Shown: positions 47,527 through 56,902, counted from the stretch's first letter. The stretch is 64,000 nucleotides of DNA from Sulfurimonas crateris (GCA_945883795.1 CAMCYC010000003.1:1-64000); one strand, 5' to 3'. Numbers and translations: made by a program. The notes: generated from the sequence alone by a model not told the origin.

Positions 47527-48591
47527 TTAATCTCCATCTGCTTCAATAATTTTTTGTGTGAAATTCATACTTGCTATGAGTGCTGTATATTCTTGTTGTA
47601 GTACATTGACTATGTTATACAAATCTTTCACTTTTGTATCATTGAGCGAATCCTCTAAGGGTGCATGAAAACTTTTACATAAAGTAATAGCGGTTTGGAG
47701 TGTTTGTTCAATAGCGTCTGCTTGTGTAGTTGCACCTGCACTTGAAGCTATACTTTTTAAACCATTTTGTAAAATACGCAAATGGGTTTGGAGTATCATG
47801 ATAATGGCATCAATCGAAAAGTTACTTTTGTAATATTCAAGTTTTTTCTTATCTATAATCCCTTCATATTTTTTTACAATTCCTGTTGCTTCACCAATAC
47901 GCCACTCTTTAAGTTTATAACTGCTATCTATGAGTTGGTTGAGTAATTCTGAAGTACTCACTTCCATACTATTTAAAAAACTTTCATCATTTATATAAAA
48001 ATCTTTGATAAGTTTTGAGTAAGTAGCAATTTTTTCGCCCATTAAAAGCCCAGCATGAGAGCGTCTCTCATCCATTTTATTGAGAAGAGAGCTGATATTT
48101 TCATCTTCACCAAAAAGCGTATATTCCAAAGAAGTGATACTTTTATTAGAGTTTTTATAGAGTGCTTCTGCTAAATTAGTTTGCGACCTAAATATGGCAT
48201 TGAGTTCACTTACCAAATCACTATTTTTTCCTGAATGAAAATATTCCATATAACCAAGTGTATCTAAGAAGTTATCATTCAAAACATCTGCTAAAAAAGT
48301 TGCTTCAAGTTTTTTTTGCTCTAGTACAAAGAGTTTAAATTTTGTTTGAACTTCTTGAAGATTTATTTGATTTTGTGTTTGATTTAAATTCTTTAAACTT
48401 TCCACTAAACTTATGATTGCTTCATAAGAACTATTTGCATCAGTTCTATATACTTTTTCATAGAGAGTTGTTAGGGCGGTATCATCTTTAATACCTCCAC
48501 TAATAAGCCCATTTTGTGCATCATAATCATTGTCTGAATTACATCCTAAAAATAGAAATAGGATAAAAAGAGAGAGAAGATATTTTTTCAT
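47527..48591 (-). CDS. Divergent imelysin-family lipoprotein
   Basis: Lipoprotein of 354 residues (signal ending LFLFLGC). All-helical and of imelysin size. The family's GxHxxE motif region reads ITSLEYTLFGED near residue 155: the Glu is kept but the His is lost. The C-terminal region (MNFTQKIIEADGD) is typical of the second imelysin in such operons. Imelysins are periplasmic or outer-membrane proteins linked to iron uptake, with no proven peptidase role. It abuts the di-heme oxidoreductase gene (one-base overlap) and the desaturase gene. Confidence 0.75.
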   Translation of the reverse strand: MKKYLLSLFILFLFLGCNSDNDYDAQNGLISGGIKDDTALTTLYEKVYRTDANSSYEAIISLVESLKNLNQTQNQINLQEVQTKFKLFVLEQKKLEATFLADVLNDNFLDTLGYMEYFHSGKNSDLVSELNAIFRSQTNLAEALYKNSNKSITSLEYTLFGEDENISSLLNKMDERRSHAGLLMGEKIATYSKLIKDFYINDESFLNSMEVSTSELLNQLIDSSYKLKEWRIGEATGIVKKYEGIIDKKKLEYYKSNFSIDAIIMILQTHLRILQNGLKSIASSAGATTQADAIEQTLQTAITLCKSFHAPLEDSLNDTKVKDLYNIVNVLQQEYTALIASMNFTQKIIEADGD

Positions 48592-49958
48592 TATAATCCT
48601 TTAAGAAAGTCGATGAGGTACTTTCTTGATTGTTTTTCTAAAGCTTTAAAAGCCTCTTTTGCCTTTTGTGCTTCGCCACCGTGCCAGAGTATCGCTTCGG
48701 GAAAACTTCTTGCTCGTCCATCATGTAAGAGATACAACCCACCGCTGAGTTTTTCTCGTAAACCTATTCCCCAAAGTGGAGTAGTTCTAAATTCACTTGT
48801 ATTTGCTTGAAAATCAACATGTCCATCATCTAAGTCTTTGCCCATATCATGAAGTAATAAATCACTGTATGGATGAATTGTTATGCCTGTTTGTGTTACA
48901 AATGTACTAATATGGCATTTTGTGCATTCTAAGCTTTGAAATATTTTTTCACCTTCTAAAAAGTTTTTATTTACTCTACTCTTTGGAATTTGCAAAGATT
49001 TTAAATAAAAACTTATTGCGTTGAGCCTTTGTATAGGTAAATCAAACTCTGCTTCATCTTTTGGGGCATTCAAACACTCTTTTTCAAATTGTGTACAATT
49101 TTCTTGTGGATATAAAGGGTTTGTAAGTCCCATATCATTGAGAGCAGCATTTGCACTTTGATGTTTAATATCTACTGCCGTTGCCTTATAGGCAAAACGC
49201 CCTAGCATCATTATTTTATGTTGGGGAGAATATACTTTATTGGCTTTACCAGAAATACCATCGCCATCAAGGTCGTTTACATCTTCATTTTTTAAAATAT
49301 CTTTTGCACTAATATCTTCTAATAAACCAAGTCCTACAAGTGGAAGTGCCAAACGGGGTGCTATATTGAGATTTTGACTTGTAGCACCATAATTTAAATG
49401 TGAAATACTATAAGTTGGCATAGTCAGTTCAAAGTGTTCACCGTCTGTATAATTCCCTTTTATTTTCTCGTAAGAAACACTGATTTTACCTTCAAATGGA
49501 ACTTTTATATTCCCATTTGTTGCTAACTGTACACCATAAATAGGCTCTGGAATAAAACCTATTGTATTGATGAGGTCATGATGTATATTTTGTGCTATTG
49601 ATAATCGTAAAACCAAAGAGTGGTTTAGCGTTGCATCTTGATTGAGTACAATTCCCGCAGAATTATTCTGATGACAACTTTTGCATGTGTTGGCATTGAA
49701 AAGTGGACCAAGACCATCACGAGCTGTTGTAGCAGAGGGTGCTTCAACCCATGGAATACTAAAAAAACTTTTCCCTAAAATAAAAGTCTCTTCCTCTTGA
49801 GTATTTAATTTTTGCATATTTGAAAAGGCTGTCTTAGTTGTATCGTTTGTGTAAATATCAGGTGTATTTAGAGTTCTTTCATTTTCAAAACTACACCCCA
49901 AAAAAAAGAGTGTCGTTACTATAAACGATGAAAAATGAATTTTAGAGTTGTGTTTCAT
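48591..49958 (-). CDS. Di-heme oxidoreductase (DHOR/COG3488 family) lipoprotein
   Basis: Protein of 455 residues with a lipoprotein signal (TTLFFLGC). Heme sites: CKSCH near residue 93 and CTKCH near 350. RDGLGPLFNANTC, the Ca-like loop NDLDGDGISGK, and EFRTTPLWGIGLR with LHDGRARSFPEAILWHGGEA are hallmarks of the former DUF1111 'thiol oxidoreductase' family. The imelysin-DHOR-imelysin order is a widespread iron-responsive gene set in proteobacteria. Probably handles redox state of iron or heme in the periplasm. It overlaps the first imelysin by 17 bases. Confidence 0.88.
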   Translation of the reverse strand: MKHNSKIHFSSFIVTTLFFLGCSFENERTLNTPDIYTNDTTKTAFSNMQKLNTQEEETFILGKSFFSIPWVEAPSATTARDGLGPLFNANTCKSCHQNNSAGIVLNQDATLNHSLVLRLSIAQNIHHDLINTIGFIPEPIYGVQLATNGNIKVPFEGKISVSYEKIKGNYTDGEHFELTMPTYSISHLNYGATSQNLNIAPRLALPLVGLGLLEDISAKDILKNEDVNDLDGDGISGKANKVYSPQHKIMMLGRFAYKATAVDIKHQSANAALNDMGLTNPLYPQENCTQFEKECLNAPKDEAEFDLPIQRLNAISFYLKSLQIPKSRVNKNFLEGEKIFQSLECTKCHISTFVTQTGITIHPYSDLLLHDMGKDLDDGHVDFQANTSEFRTTPLWGIGLREKLSGGLYLLHDGRARSFPEAILWHGGEAQKAKEAFKALEKQSRKYLIDFLKGL

Positions 49959-51309
49959 CTGGGTCTGTTACATCATCTGTTGTTAAGCTAATACCAAATT
50001 CAGTAGCTACGCTTACCATTTTATCCCCTAAGTCTCTCATACTATTTTTAGCATTCACTATATTTTGTCTGTAAGAGCTTCCCTCTTTGATTTGATAATC
50101 AAAATGTTCGGTTGTTATGGCTGTATTGAGTGTAGTGATTTTTGTATCTATTGAACTTATAAGAGTGTCAATTTCACTTTTTTTAGCGGTGCTTAGAAGT
50201 GAATAGAAACTTTTTCCTTTTGATGCACCTAAATATTCACCTTTGAGAAGATTTTTAAAGCCTTGATAGTTCGTTGTTATATCTCTATGTGTGTTGTCCG
50301 AAAAACAACTATGTTCATCCTCTTCACTTGGTGTAAGCACAGCAACTGCTATACGCTCATTTGCAACTTCAGATTTGATAAATACGCCTAAACCGATAAA
50401 TATATTTTTGAGCGCTGTATCTGTTGCAATATTTTTAGAAGCATCATTGTTTGTAAGTGTTCCCAAAAATGCACTTCTATAACATCCAATACCTGTTGTA
50501 CAATTTGTACTTTCGCTTTGCCATGCATTTGAAATTGTTGTTAAATTCTCTACTAATAAATCTGCACTAGCTTGTAAATAAGTCATTCTTCTTTGAGCAT
50601 TTGCACCTGAAGTAAAATCAGTGAGTGGGCGTTGTCCTGCGGTTGTAGCACCATTTGTTATGGTGTCTGCAACAAATGAGGCATAATCTTGGTCTTGTCC
50701 CCAAAGTAAAAACTCTATTGCATGGTAGCCAGTAGCAACATTTGCATCGCCTCCATTTTCATTGAGTTGGCTAAGTACCTCTTTTGTGATGGTTGTTACA
50801 TTCACTTCAGAGCCTCCATTTGGAGTAAAAGAGGTGGTATTATCAATAATATTACCACTTGTTGTACTTCCATCTGCGGCAGTTGTGTAATCAATCATGT
50901 TTTCATCCAAAGGCCAAGCATTAATCTGCCCCTCAGGTGTTTTATAAAGTGTAGCAATCCAACTATCCTCTGCATCTATAGGACCATTTGATAAACGCAA
51001 AGCTTCAGTAGTTCCATAGGATTCCCTAGCTTTAAGCCATGCTGTTTTTGTGGCATCTAAATTTATTTGATTTGGCGTTGTGGCAAATGTATTTATTGCA
51101 CTTTGAAGAGTTTGAGCATCTGCTAAAGCTTTTTCATAATTGAGTTCTGCAATAGTTGCATAAGTAGTTAAAACCTCATTTTTTTGTGTAGAAGAGATAC
51201 CATTTGCTGGTGTTGGTGAGCTTCCGCCACCACCGCCACATCCAGTTATTAGCGATGAGAGTAGAGTTGCCAAAACAATGCTGTGCATACTTTTGTATTG
51301 TATTTTCAA
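49942..51309 (-). CDS. Imelysin-family iron-regulated lipoprotein (IrpA-like)
   Basis: Lipoprotein of 455 residues with a lipobox SSLITGC followed by a Gly run. The imelysin motif GxHxxE is intact in TGYHAIEFLLWGQD near residue 205. WPLDENMIDY and RRMTYLQASADLLVENL are further family segments. The start is TTG at 51309, chosen because AAGGA lies eight bases upstream and it gives a Lys-bearing signal peptide; an ATG seven codons later is the alternative. First gene of a six-gene operon and next to a Fur box. Likely acts in iron uptake or storage at the envelope. Confidence 0.88.
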   Translation of the reverse strand: MKIQYKSMHSIVLATLLSSLITGCGGGGGSSPTPANGISSTQKNEVLTTYATIAELNYEKALADAQTLQSAINTFATTPNQINLDATKTAWLKARESYGTTEALRLSNGPIDAEDSWIATLYKTPEGQINAWPLDENMIDYTTAADGSTTSGNIIDNTTSFTPNGGSEVNVTTITKEVLSQLNENGGDANVATGYHAIEFLLWGQDQDYASFVADTITNGATTAGQRPLTDFTSGANAQRRMTYLQASADLLVENLTTISNAWQSESTNCTTGIGCYRSAFLGTLTNNDASKNIATDTALKNIFIGLGVFIKSEVANERIAVAVLTPSEEDEHSCFSDNTHRDITTNYQGFKNLLKGEYLGASKGKSFYSLLSTAKKSEIDTLISSIDTKITTLNTAITTEHFDYQIKEGSSYRQNIVNAKNSMRDLGDKMVSVATEFGISLTTDDVTDPDETQL

Positions 51310-51377
51310 ATTAAATTCCTTTTTTGATATTAATTATCGAAATTATAAATGAACTTTCCTTTAGTAATTATTAATTT

Positions 51378-51399
51378 GATAATTGTTATCAGTATCATT
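51378..51399. promoter_or_regulatory. Fur box in the imelysin / FMN-protein divergent promoter region
   Basis: GATAATTGTTATCAGTATC (51378-51396) matches 15 of 19 positions of the Fur consensus GATAATGATAATCATTATC, and the following ATT extends the repeat. It lies in the 145-base gap between two divergent operons and touches the -35 of the plus-strand promoter, so Fur-Fe2+ would repress at least that side, probably both. Confidence 0.75.
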
Positions 51400-51426
51400 G
51401 ACAAAAAATATTGAATAAATTATAAT
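51398..51426 (+). promoter_or_regulatory. Perfect sigma-70 promoter TTGACA-N17-TATAAT for the FMN-binding operon
   Basis: TTGACA at 51398-51403 and TATAAT at 51421-51426 with a 17-base spacer: consensus at every position. The start of transcription would fall near 51433, 22 bases before the ATG at 51455, with AGAAGG as ribosome site. Such a -35 is rare in Campylobacterota. On the minus strand a TATAAT (51342-51347) may serve the imelysin operon. Confidence 0.75.
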
Positions 51427-51454
51427 TGCATTTATTTTACAAGAAGGTATAAAA

Positions 51455-51979
51455 ATGAAAAAAACTTTTTTGACTTTATTCGTTGTTTCTTTAGCTAGTG
51501 CAGAACTTTTAGTATCACCTGCAAAATCTATGCAACTTGCTTTTTCTTTAGACGCACACATAGAAAAAAAGAATATTTTACTTTCAAAAGAGCAGGTTGA
51601 TACGGTTGAAAAAGAGACAAAAAATAAGCTTAAAACAAAACTTTATCAAATATATAAAGCTACAAAAGATGAACATCTTTTAGGGTATGGAATTTTAGTG
51701 AGTCAAATGGTTCGTTCTAAAAATTGTGTTGTGATGTATCATATCTCTGCTGATAAAATTTTAAAAAGTATAGAGATAATAGCGTTTAATGAACCAAAAG
51801 AGTATCTGCCAAATCAACAATGGAAAAAAGTATTTAACACCGTTTCGACATTAGAACCTTTATACCTTTCAAAGCAAATTCCAACTATTACAGGTGCAAC
51901 TTTAAGCGCAAGAGCGGTTACTGATGCCTCAAGAACTGCATTTGCAATTTATAATCAGGTGTTAAAGGAGCAAAAATGA
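51455..51979 (+). CDS. Periplasmic FMN-binding-domain protein (flavinylation substrate)
   Basis: Exported protein of 174 residues: signal peptide MKKTFLTLFVVSLASA, then a small domain of the NqrC/RnfG FMN-binding type. The attachment motif is TITGAT with Thr149 as the predicted covalent FMN site; the Asp usually found four residues before the GA pair is Pro/Thr here. An apbE gene, whose product attaches FMN to such motifs, lies at the end of the same locus. The gene is behind a Fur-controlled consensus promoter and overlaps the next membrane-protein gene by four bases. Likely transfers electrons across the envelope to an iron-related acceptor. Confidence 0.82.
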   Translation: MKKTFLTLFVVSLASAELLVSPAKSMQLAFSLDAHIEKKNILLSKEQVDTVEKETKNKLKTKLYQIYKATKDEHLLGYGILVSQMVRSKNCVVMYHISADKILKSIEIIAFNEPKEYLPNQQWKKVFNTVSTLEPLYLSKQIPTITGATLSARAVTDASRTAFAIYNQVLKEQK

Positions 51980-52449
51980 GATTTACACTTATCAAAGATA
52001 TTAAGCAAGACCCTTTTATGCGTCTTGTTCTTTCGTTTTTACTCCTTTTTATTTTTATCTATCTTGGAAGTGATTTATTTGTAAAACACTCCTCTTTTGG
52101 AATATTTCCACTCCAAATTTCAAATACACTTTATGGAGATACAGAGCAGTTTTTAGATGCTATTTCTGCATCTCTTTTTTTAGAATTTTGGCATACAGAA
52201 ATATTTTTTTGCATGATGATTTTGTTTACTCTTAGCACAGTGTATCTGAGAGTTTCTAAAGCTTCTAAAGGGGCAATAATTCTTGTACATGTTATGATGA
52301 TAAGTGCATTTTTATCTCTTCTTACGCTTTTTTTAGCCTATTATGGTTCAAACTTTTTTGTAAACTTTTATGTTATATTTAATTTTATTTGGCATATTGG
52401 TGCAGTTGGTAGTTCCCTTGATTCATTTAAAAGGTTATATTTTGCATAG
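51976..52449 (+). CDS. Four-helix membrane protein, possible heme b subunit
   Basis: Hydrophobic protein of 157 residues with about four membrane helices (about 17-32, 72-92, 100-122, 128-145). Histidines fall in or at the ends of helices: H73, H105 and H140. These could bind heme b as in small ferric-reductase or DUF4405-like proteins, but no family motif is certain. It sits between the FMN-binding protein and another membrane protein with overlapping frames. I infer a membrane electron-transfer partner of the flavin protein. Confidence 0.6.
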   Translation: MRFTLIKDIKQDPFMRLVLSFLLLFIFIYLGSDLFVKHSSFGIFPLQISNTLYGDTEQFLDAISASLFLEFWHTEIFFCMMILFTLSTVYLRVSKASKGAIILVHVMMISAFLSLLTLFLAYYGSNFFVNFYVIFNFIWHIGAVGSSLDSFKRLYFA

Positions 52450-52882
52450 AGCATATAAGGGGATAATTCTTTATTTTGGATTTTTTCTTTTTTTATTACT
52501 ACTGAGTGGTGTGATGTTATATGCACAAAAAACATCGTTTAGTTTTTTGGGTACTTTAAACTATTATTTTGGTTGTGAAACAAGATTTATTGTTGCAAAA
52601 ACAAATATGGGTATTTGGAAACTTATATTGCCTCATATTTTTGCATTTGCTTTGCTTTCGATGCTGTTGTTGCATTTTTTACTTTTTACAAAGTTCAAAC
52701 AAAAAGCAATTCCTCTTGTTTATACTCTTTTTATTCTACAGTTTTTAGAGATTTTTAGCCCTTTTTTGATTAGTAAAGGTATCGTTTTTTTTGTTATTGT
52801 TAAGCTTTTATCTCTTATTTTATATCTTGCTTTACTTATTTTTGTTTTTATTCTTTTAGTTTTGAGTATGCGTCAATCTTAA
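52442..52882 (+). CDS. Membrane protein with paired His in one helix, possible heme b subunit
   Basis: The track ORF begins at 52370, inside the previous gene and without a ribosome site. The TTG at 52442 has AAAAGG seven bases before and overlaps the preceding stop by eight bases, so it is preferred (146 residues). There are about four helices. One helix has two His 13 residues apart (LPHIFAFALLSMLLLHFLL), the spacing of ligands that hold two hemes b in cytochrome b-type proteins. Together with the upstream protein it could form a transmembrane path to the periplasmic FMN domain. Converges with apbE with a four-base overlap. Confidence 0.6.
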   Translation: MHRAYKGIILYFGFFLFLLLLSGVMLYAQKTSFSFLGTLNYYFGCETRFIVAKTNMGIWKLILPHIFAFALLSMLLLHFLLFTKFKQKAIPLVYTLFILQFLEIFSPFLISKGIVFFVIVKLLSLILYLALLIFVFILLVLSMRQS

Positions 52883-53826
52883 TAAACTTTTAAATTTTTT
52901 ACAAATTTGTGGATATTTTGACTTATTACAAGTTTTTTGTCATTTTCTAAGATGATATATCCGATTGATTTATTGTTTAAGAATTGATAAGCTTTTTCTT
53001 TTGGCATGACACTTACGGCAGTAGCATACGCATCCAAATCACTATTTGGAAGTTGTGAAATAAGTGTAATGGAAGTAAAATTTTGTTGAGAAAATCTTGT
53101 TTTAGGGTTGATAAGATGATTATTTTTTACGGAATTTACATATCTATTATAAGTGCCACTTGTACTAATTCCAGTTTCAAATGCTACCGTATCAAAGTGA
53201 GCAAGATAGTTTGCATCATGTGGATTTTGAATATTTATACGACATGTATCTAAGCAACGAATATCTCCACTTACTCCAATAATAGCTTTTTTGATATGTT
53301 TATTTTTAAAATTTTGCATCACTTTATCGACTCCAAAACCTTTTCCCATGCCTCCAAAATCAAGTGTGATATTAGCATCTAAAGAGACTTGTTTTCTATC
53401 AAAATGTAAACCATGAAAGTCCACTTTTGCACTTTTGAGTTCTTTGATATATGGCACTCTTTGTTCCTCTCCAAATCTATACAAATCTTTGGTAATTGAC
53501 CCAATTGTAATATCAAAATAACCATTTGTTTCTTGATAATAACGGCTACTTTCTTGTAATGCTTCAAAAAGAGTATCATCAAGAGTTATTTGTTTGTCAT
53601 GATTGAGTTTATATACAAGTGCATTTTGGTTGTAAGATGAGAGTGACATCTCTATTTTATGCAAAATATCAAACCCTTTTTGTATCTGATTTTCATCTTT
53701 TTTGAGTGTAAATAAAGTTACAAAAGTTCCCATTTGTACAAGTGTTCTACTCACTAAAGATTCTTGAGAAAATAGTAAAGTGTTTAAAAAAAAAACTATT
53801 ATAATAGTTTTAAAAATAAGTATCAA
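52879..53826 (-). CDS. apbE: FAD:protein FMN transferase
   Basis: ApbE-family protein of 315 residues with an N-terminal signal or anchor (IIIVFFLNTLLFSQ). Typical segments: MGTFVTLFTL, ALVYKLN, NGYFDITIG, the metal-site LDFGGMGKGFGVDKVM near residue 152, and ISTSGTYNRY with HLINPKT. The late DLDAYATAVSVM motif contains the acidic metal ligand. It attaches FMN to Thr of exported proteins using FAD and Mg2+. It faces the FMN-binding operon tail to tail, and that protein is the obvious substrate. Confidence 0.92.
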   Translation of the reverse strand: MILIFKTIIIVFFLNTLLFSQESLVSRTLVQMGTFVTLFTLKKDENQIQKGFDILHKIEMSLSSYNQNALVYKLNHDKQITLDDTLFEALQESSRYYQETNGYFDITIGSITKDLYRFGEEQRVPYIKELKSAKVDFHGLHFDRKQVSLDANITLDFGGMGKGFGVDKVMQNFKNKHIKKAIIGVSGDIRCLDTCRINIQNPHDANYLAHFDTVAFETGISTSGTYNRYVNSVKNNHLINPKTRFSQQNFTSITLISQLPNSDLDAYATAVSVMPKEKAYQFLNNKSIGYIILENDKKLVISQNIHKFVKNLKVY

Positions 53827-53990
53827 AAGTTATCCTTTTTACTAAAAAAAAGCATTATAACAAAAAAAAGATTTGAGGTTTTTTTTATCAAATTTATCTC
53901 TATTTGTAATTATAAAAAATAAGTATTTTTAATTTTTGCTTAATAAATATAATCCTATAATCCAATTAACTTTAAATAAGGGTTTATTGG

Positions 53991-55622
53991 ATGGATTTTT
54001 TGAATAATTTTCGTATTCGACAAGTTTTGTTGGGTTCGGTTGTGATTGTATTGGTTGTTTTACTTTTGAGTACTTTTTTGAATCATATTAAAATGGATGA
54101 GGTTGTTGCAAATACAGAAAAACAAAAAAATGATGCAATACCCAATTTGATAGATTTTTTAGATTTACAACTCAATATCATTCAAATCCAACAGTGGCTT
54201 ACAGATATTTCGGCTACAAGAGCTGCTGAGGGTTATGATGATGGATACGATGAGGCAAAAAATTATTTTGATAAAGCAAATGCAACACTAGAGAGATTAA
54301 TTCTTAGACATAAACAGTTTGAGGATATGAAAACAGTTGAGATGCTTGGGGCGTATAAAAAAAGTGTTCAAGAATATTATGCACTTGGTGTAGAGATGGC
54401 AGAGATTTATGTAAAGCATGGACCAACAGAGGGAAATAAACTGATGTCAAAATTAGACCCTTTTGCAGAAAAATTAGCAACAGAGCTTGATTCTTGGATT
54501 GACGAACATAAAAAGGATTTTAAACAAAGTTCTATTGCAGTTTCTACAAGTATCTTAAGTTTTAAAGCTCAAAGTACCGCTCTTTTTATTTTGCTTTTTG
54601 TTGTTATTATTGCCTCTTTTTCAATCATTGATAGAGTTTTAAGTCGCATAAAATATATTGATAGTTATTTGGCTCAATTAGCAAAACTTGATTTTACTCA
54701 TAAATTAGAGATTCATGGCAAAAATGAGATAGCACAAATTGCTCAAAATCTTTTTAAAGTGATTGAAGTGATAAAAGATTTTATTGCAGAGGCAAAAATC
54801 TCTTCTACAGAAAACTCATCTATCTCTCATGAACTCTCTACCACTGCAACAATTGTTGGAAAAAAAGTGGAAGATGTAACAAAAATTGTACAAGTTGCAA
54901 CTCAAAAAGCAAAAGATATAACACAAGAGATAGACCACTCTGTAGCAGATGCAAATCAAAGTCGTAAAGAAACAGTTTTTGTAAGTGAAAATTTAGCAGC
55001 GGCTACAAAAGATATTATCTCTCTTACAAAAGATGTTCAAGAAACTGCACATATAGAATCTGACATGGCACAAAAACTTCAAAATTTAAGTCATGAAGCT
55101 TCACAAGTCAAAGAGATATTAAATGTTATCTCCGATATTGCAGACCAAACAAATCTATTAGCTTTAAATGCAGCTATTGAAGCAGCAAGAGCTGGTGAGC
55201 ATGGAAGAGGGTTTGCGGTGGTTGCAGATGAGGTGCGTAAACTTGCAGAAAGAACACAAAAAAGCCTTTTAGAAATACAAACAACAATTAATGTGATGGT
55301 TCAATCAATTACGGATTCGAGTGAACAAATGAATAAAAATTCCAACCATATTCAACAACTTGCAAATATCTCTTCAAATGTAGAAAAGAAAATTCATGAA
55401 ACACTAGAGTTGATGGAAAAAGCGACAAATGCAAATAAAAAAACAGTAACTGATTTTGACCGCACTGGTAAATTGGTATTTGCTATTGCTTCTGATATTG
55501 ACAATGCAAATACTATTGTCGCTTCAAATGCAAGAAGTGTTGAAGAGATAAGTGCGGCAGCAGAGCATTTAAGAAACATGACTGAAAATTTAAATAATAA
55601 AATGCAACAGTTTAAAGTCTAA
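53991..55622 (+). CDS. Methyl-accepting chemotaxis protein with four-helix-bundle sensor
   Basis: Chemoreceptor of 543 residues. Membrane helices about 11-29 and 196-214 enclose a helical periplasmic domain ([18 protein letters not shown]), of 4HB_MCP type. HAMP about 215-270, then the signalling domain with the conserved tip [24 protein letters not shown] near residue 385. No CheR tether pentapeptide. Two TATAAT boxes lie in the leader. Directly after the iron locus, so iron or redox taxis is possible, but the ligand cannot be told. Confidence 0.92.
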   Translation: MDFLNNFRIRQVLLGSVVIVLVVLLLSTFLNHIKMDEVVANTEKQKNDAIPNLIDFLDLQLNIIQIQQWLTDISATRAAEGYDDGYDEAKNYFDKANATLERLILRHKQFEDMKTVEMLGAYKKSVQEYYALGVEMAEIYVKHGPTEGNKLMSKLDPFAEKLATELDSWIDEHKKDFKQSSIAVSTSILSFKAQSTALFILLFVVIIASFSIIDRVLSRIKYIDSYLAQLAKLDFTHKLEIHGKNEIAQIAQNLFKVIEVIKDFIAEAKISSTENSSISHELSTTATIVGKKVEDVTKIVQVATQKAKDITQEIDHSVADANQSRKETVFVSENLAAATKDIISLTKDVQETAHIESDMAQKLQNLSHEASQVKEILNVISDIADQTNLLALNAAIEAARAGEHGRGFAVVADEVRKLAERTQKSLLEIQTTINVMVQSITDSSEQMNKNSNHIQQLANISSNVEKKIHETLELMEKATNANKKTVTDFDRTGKLVFAIASDIDNANTIVASNARSVEEISAAAEHLRNMTENLNNKMQQFKV

Positions 55623-55662
55623 AATTTTTTATATTATATTAATTAATGTGCAAAGGATAAAA

Positions 55663-56847
55663 ATGCAAAATATAGTAAAAGTGGTTTTTGTGTCAAGTTT
55701 ATTGGGAGCATTAGTCTATGGTGATGATATCACACAGATGTTTGTAAATGGAAAAGAAAGTGGTGATTTAAGGTTTCTTTATGCGGGAAAATCTCAAAAA
55801 GAGATAGGTGCAGTTAACTTTTATTCTAGTGTAGTTGGCGGTTCTTTAAAATATGAATTGGCAGAGTATTCAGGTTTTAGTGGTAGTGCTGAATTTGTGA
55901 CTGCTTATGATATTCCATTTGCAAGTGGCGATAGAAGCAAAGAAAAAAACTATGCTGAAGTTTCTTCTTCAAATGGATATTACACAACATTATCTCAAGC
56001 CTATCTTAATTACAAATATGATGGTTTAAATCTAAGAGTTGGTCGTCAAGTTCTTGAGACTCCTTTAGCAAATAATGATGATAGGATGATGATTCAAAAC
56101 ACTTTTGAAGCGTATATGGCTACTTATGAGATAAATAGTTTCACCTTGACGGCTGGTAATTTACAAAACTATCAAGGCGTTGATGTAGGGCTTGACACTG
56201 GTTGGTCAAATCCAACAGGCGAAGATGGCACTTGGTTTGGTGGTGTAACCTATAAAGATGCTATAGAAGCAAATGCTTGGTATTACAATATTTCTAAACT
56301 TTTAAATGCTGTTTATATAGATATGAGCATGGAGTATCAATTGAATGATGCTATTGCAGTTGGAGCTGGGGTGCAATATCTCAATCAAAGAGAGCTAGAA
56401 AATAGTGGTTCAGAAGCTAATATTTATGGTGCTGTAGCGGGATTGTCTGTATATGATTTGGGCTTCAGTGTTGCTTATGATAAATCAATTAAAGTTGCTG
56501 GAAAAGCAAGTTTTAGTGGTTTTGGTGGCGGTTGCATGTACACAAGCATGGATACTATGATAATAGATGTAATTACAGAAGATAGAGATGCAGATGCTTT
56601 GCTTGCAGGTGTAAGTTATGCTGTTTTTGATTTTACTTTGTCTTATAATTATGGAAATTTTGTTGGTGATAAGAATAGTGTAGGGGATAAAGCTCATATA
56701 ATAGAACAAGATATTGGTGGGCAATATACTTTTAATGAAAACCTTTTGGCATCAGTTTTTTATATTATTTCTAACGATGAAGAATCTTCTATAAAAACAA
56801 GTTATGATTGGAATCGTGTACAAGCTACTGTTCGATATTCTTTTTAA
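55663..56847 (+). CDS. OprD-like outer-membrane porin
   Basis: The track start is GTG at 55648, but AAAGGATAAAA directly precedes the ATG at 55663, so that start is chosen (394 residues). Signal peptide VVFVSSLLGALVYG, then beta-strands alternating polar and aromatic residues, ending in Phe (ATVRYSF). YLNYKYDGLNLRVGRQVLETPLANNDDRMMIQNTFEA is the OprD family segment. OprD-type porins pass small organic acids or amino acids. It lies 26-40 bases after the chemoreceptor and may be cotranscribed. Confidence 0.8.
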   Translation: MQNIVKVVFVSSLLGALVYGDDITQMFVNGKESGDLRFLYAGKSQKEIGAVNFYSSVVGGSLKYELAEYSGFSGSAEFVTAYDIPFASGDRSKEKNYAEVSSSNGYYTTLSQAYLNYKYDGLNLRVGRQVLETPLANNDDRMMIQNTFEAYMATYEINSFTLTAGNLQNYQGVDVGLDTGWSNPTGEDGTWFGGVTYKDAIEANAWYYNISKLLNAVYIDMSMEYQLNDAIAVGAGVQYLNQRELENSGSEANIYGAVAGLSVYDLGFSVAYDKSIKVAGKASFSGFGGGCMYTSMDTMIIDVITEDRDADALLAGVSYAVFDFTLSYNYGNFVGDKNSVGDKAHIIEQDIGGQYTFNENLLASVFYIISNDEESSIKTSYDWNRVQATVRYSF

Positions 56848-56902
56848 ATAAGAGATACATGTAGAAGTTAAAAAAATCAATTATATTTCAATATTGAAAG
56901 TG

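Noticed and set aside
51976-52882. Sequencing frameshift in one membrane-protein gene
   Set aside because: Each frame has its own plausible start and about four helices, and the TTG start with AAAAGG explains the small overlap, so two genes are preferred; kept as a checkable point in the findings.
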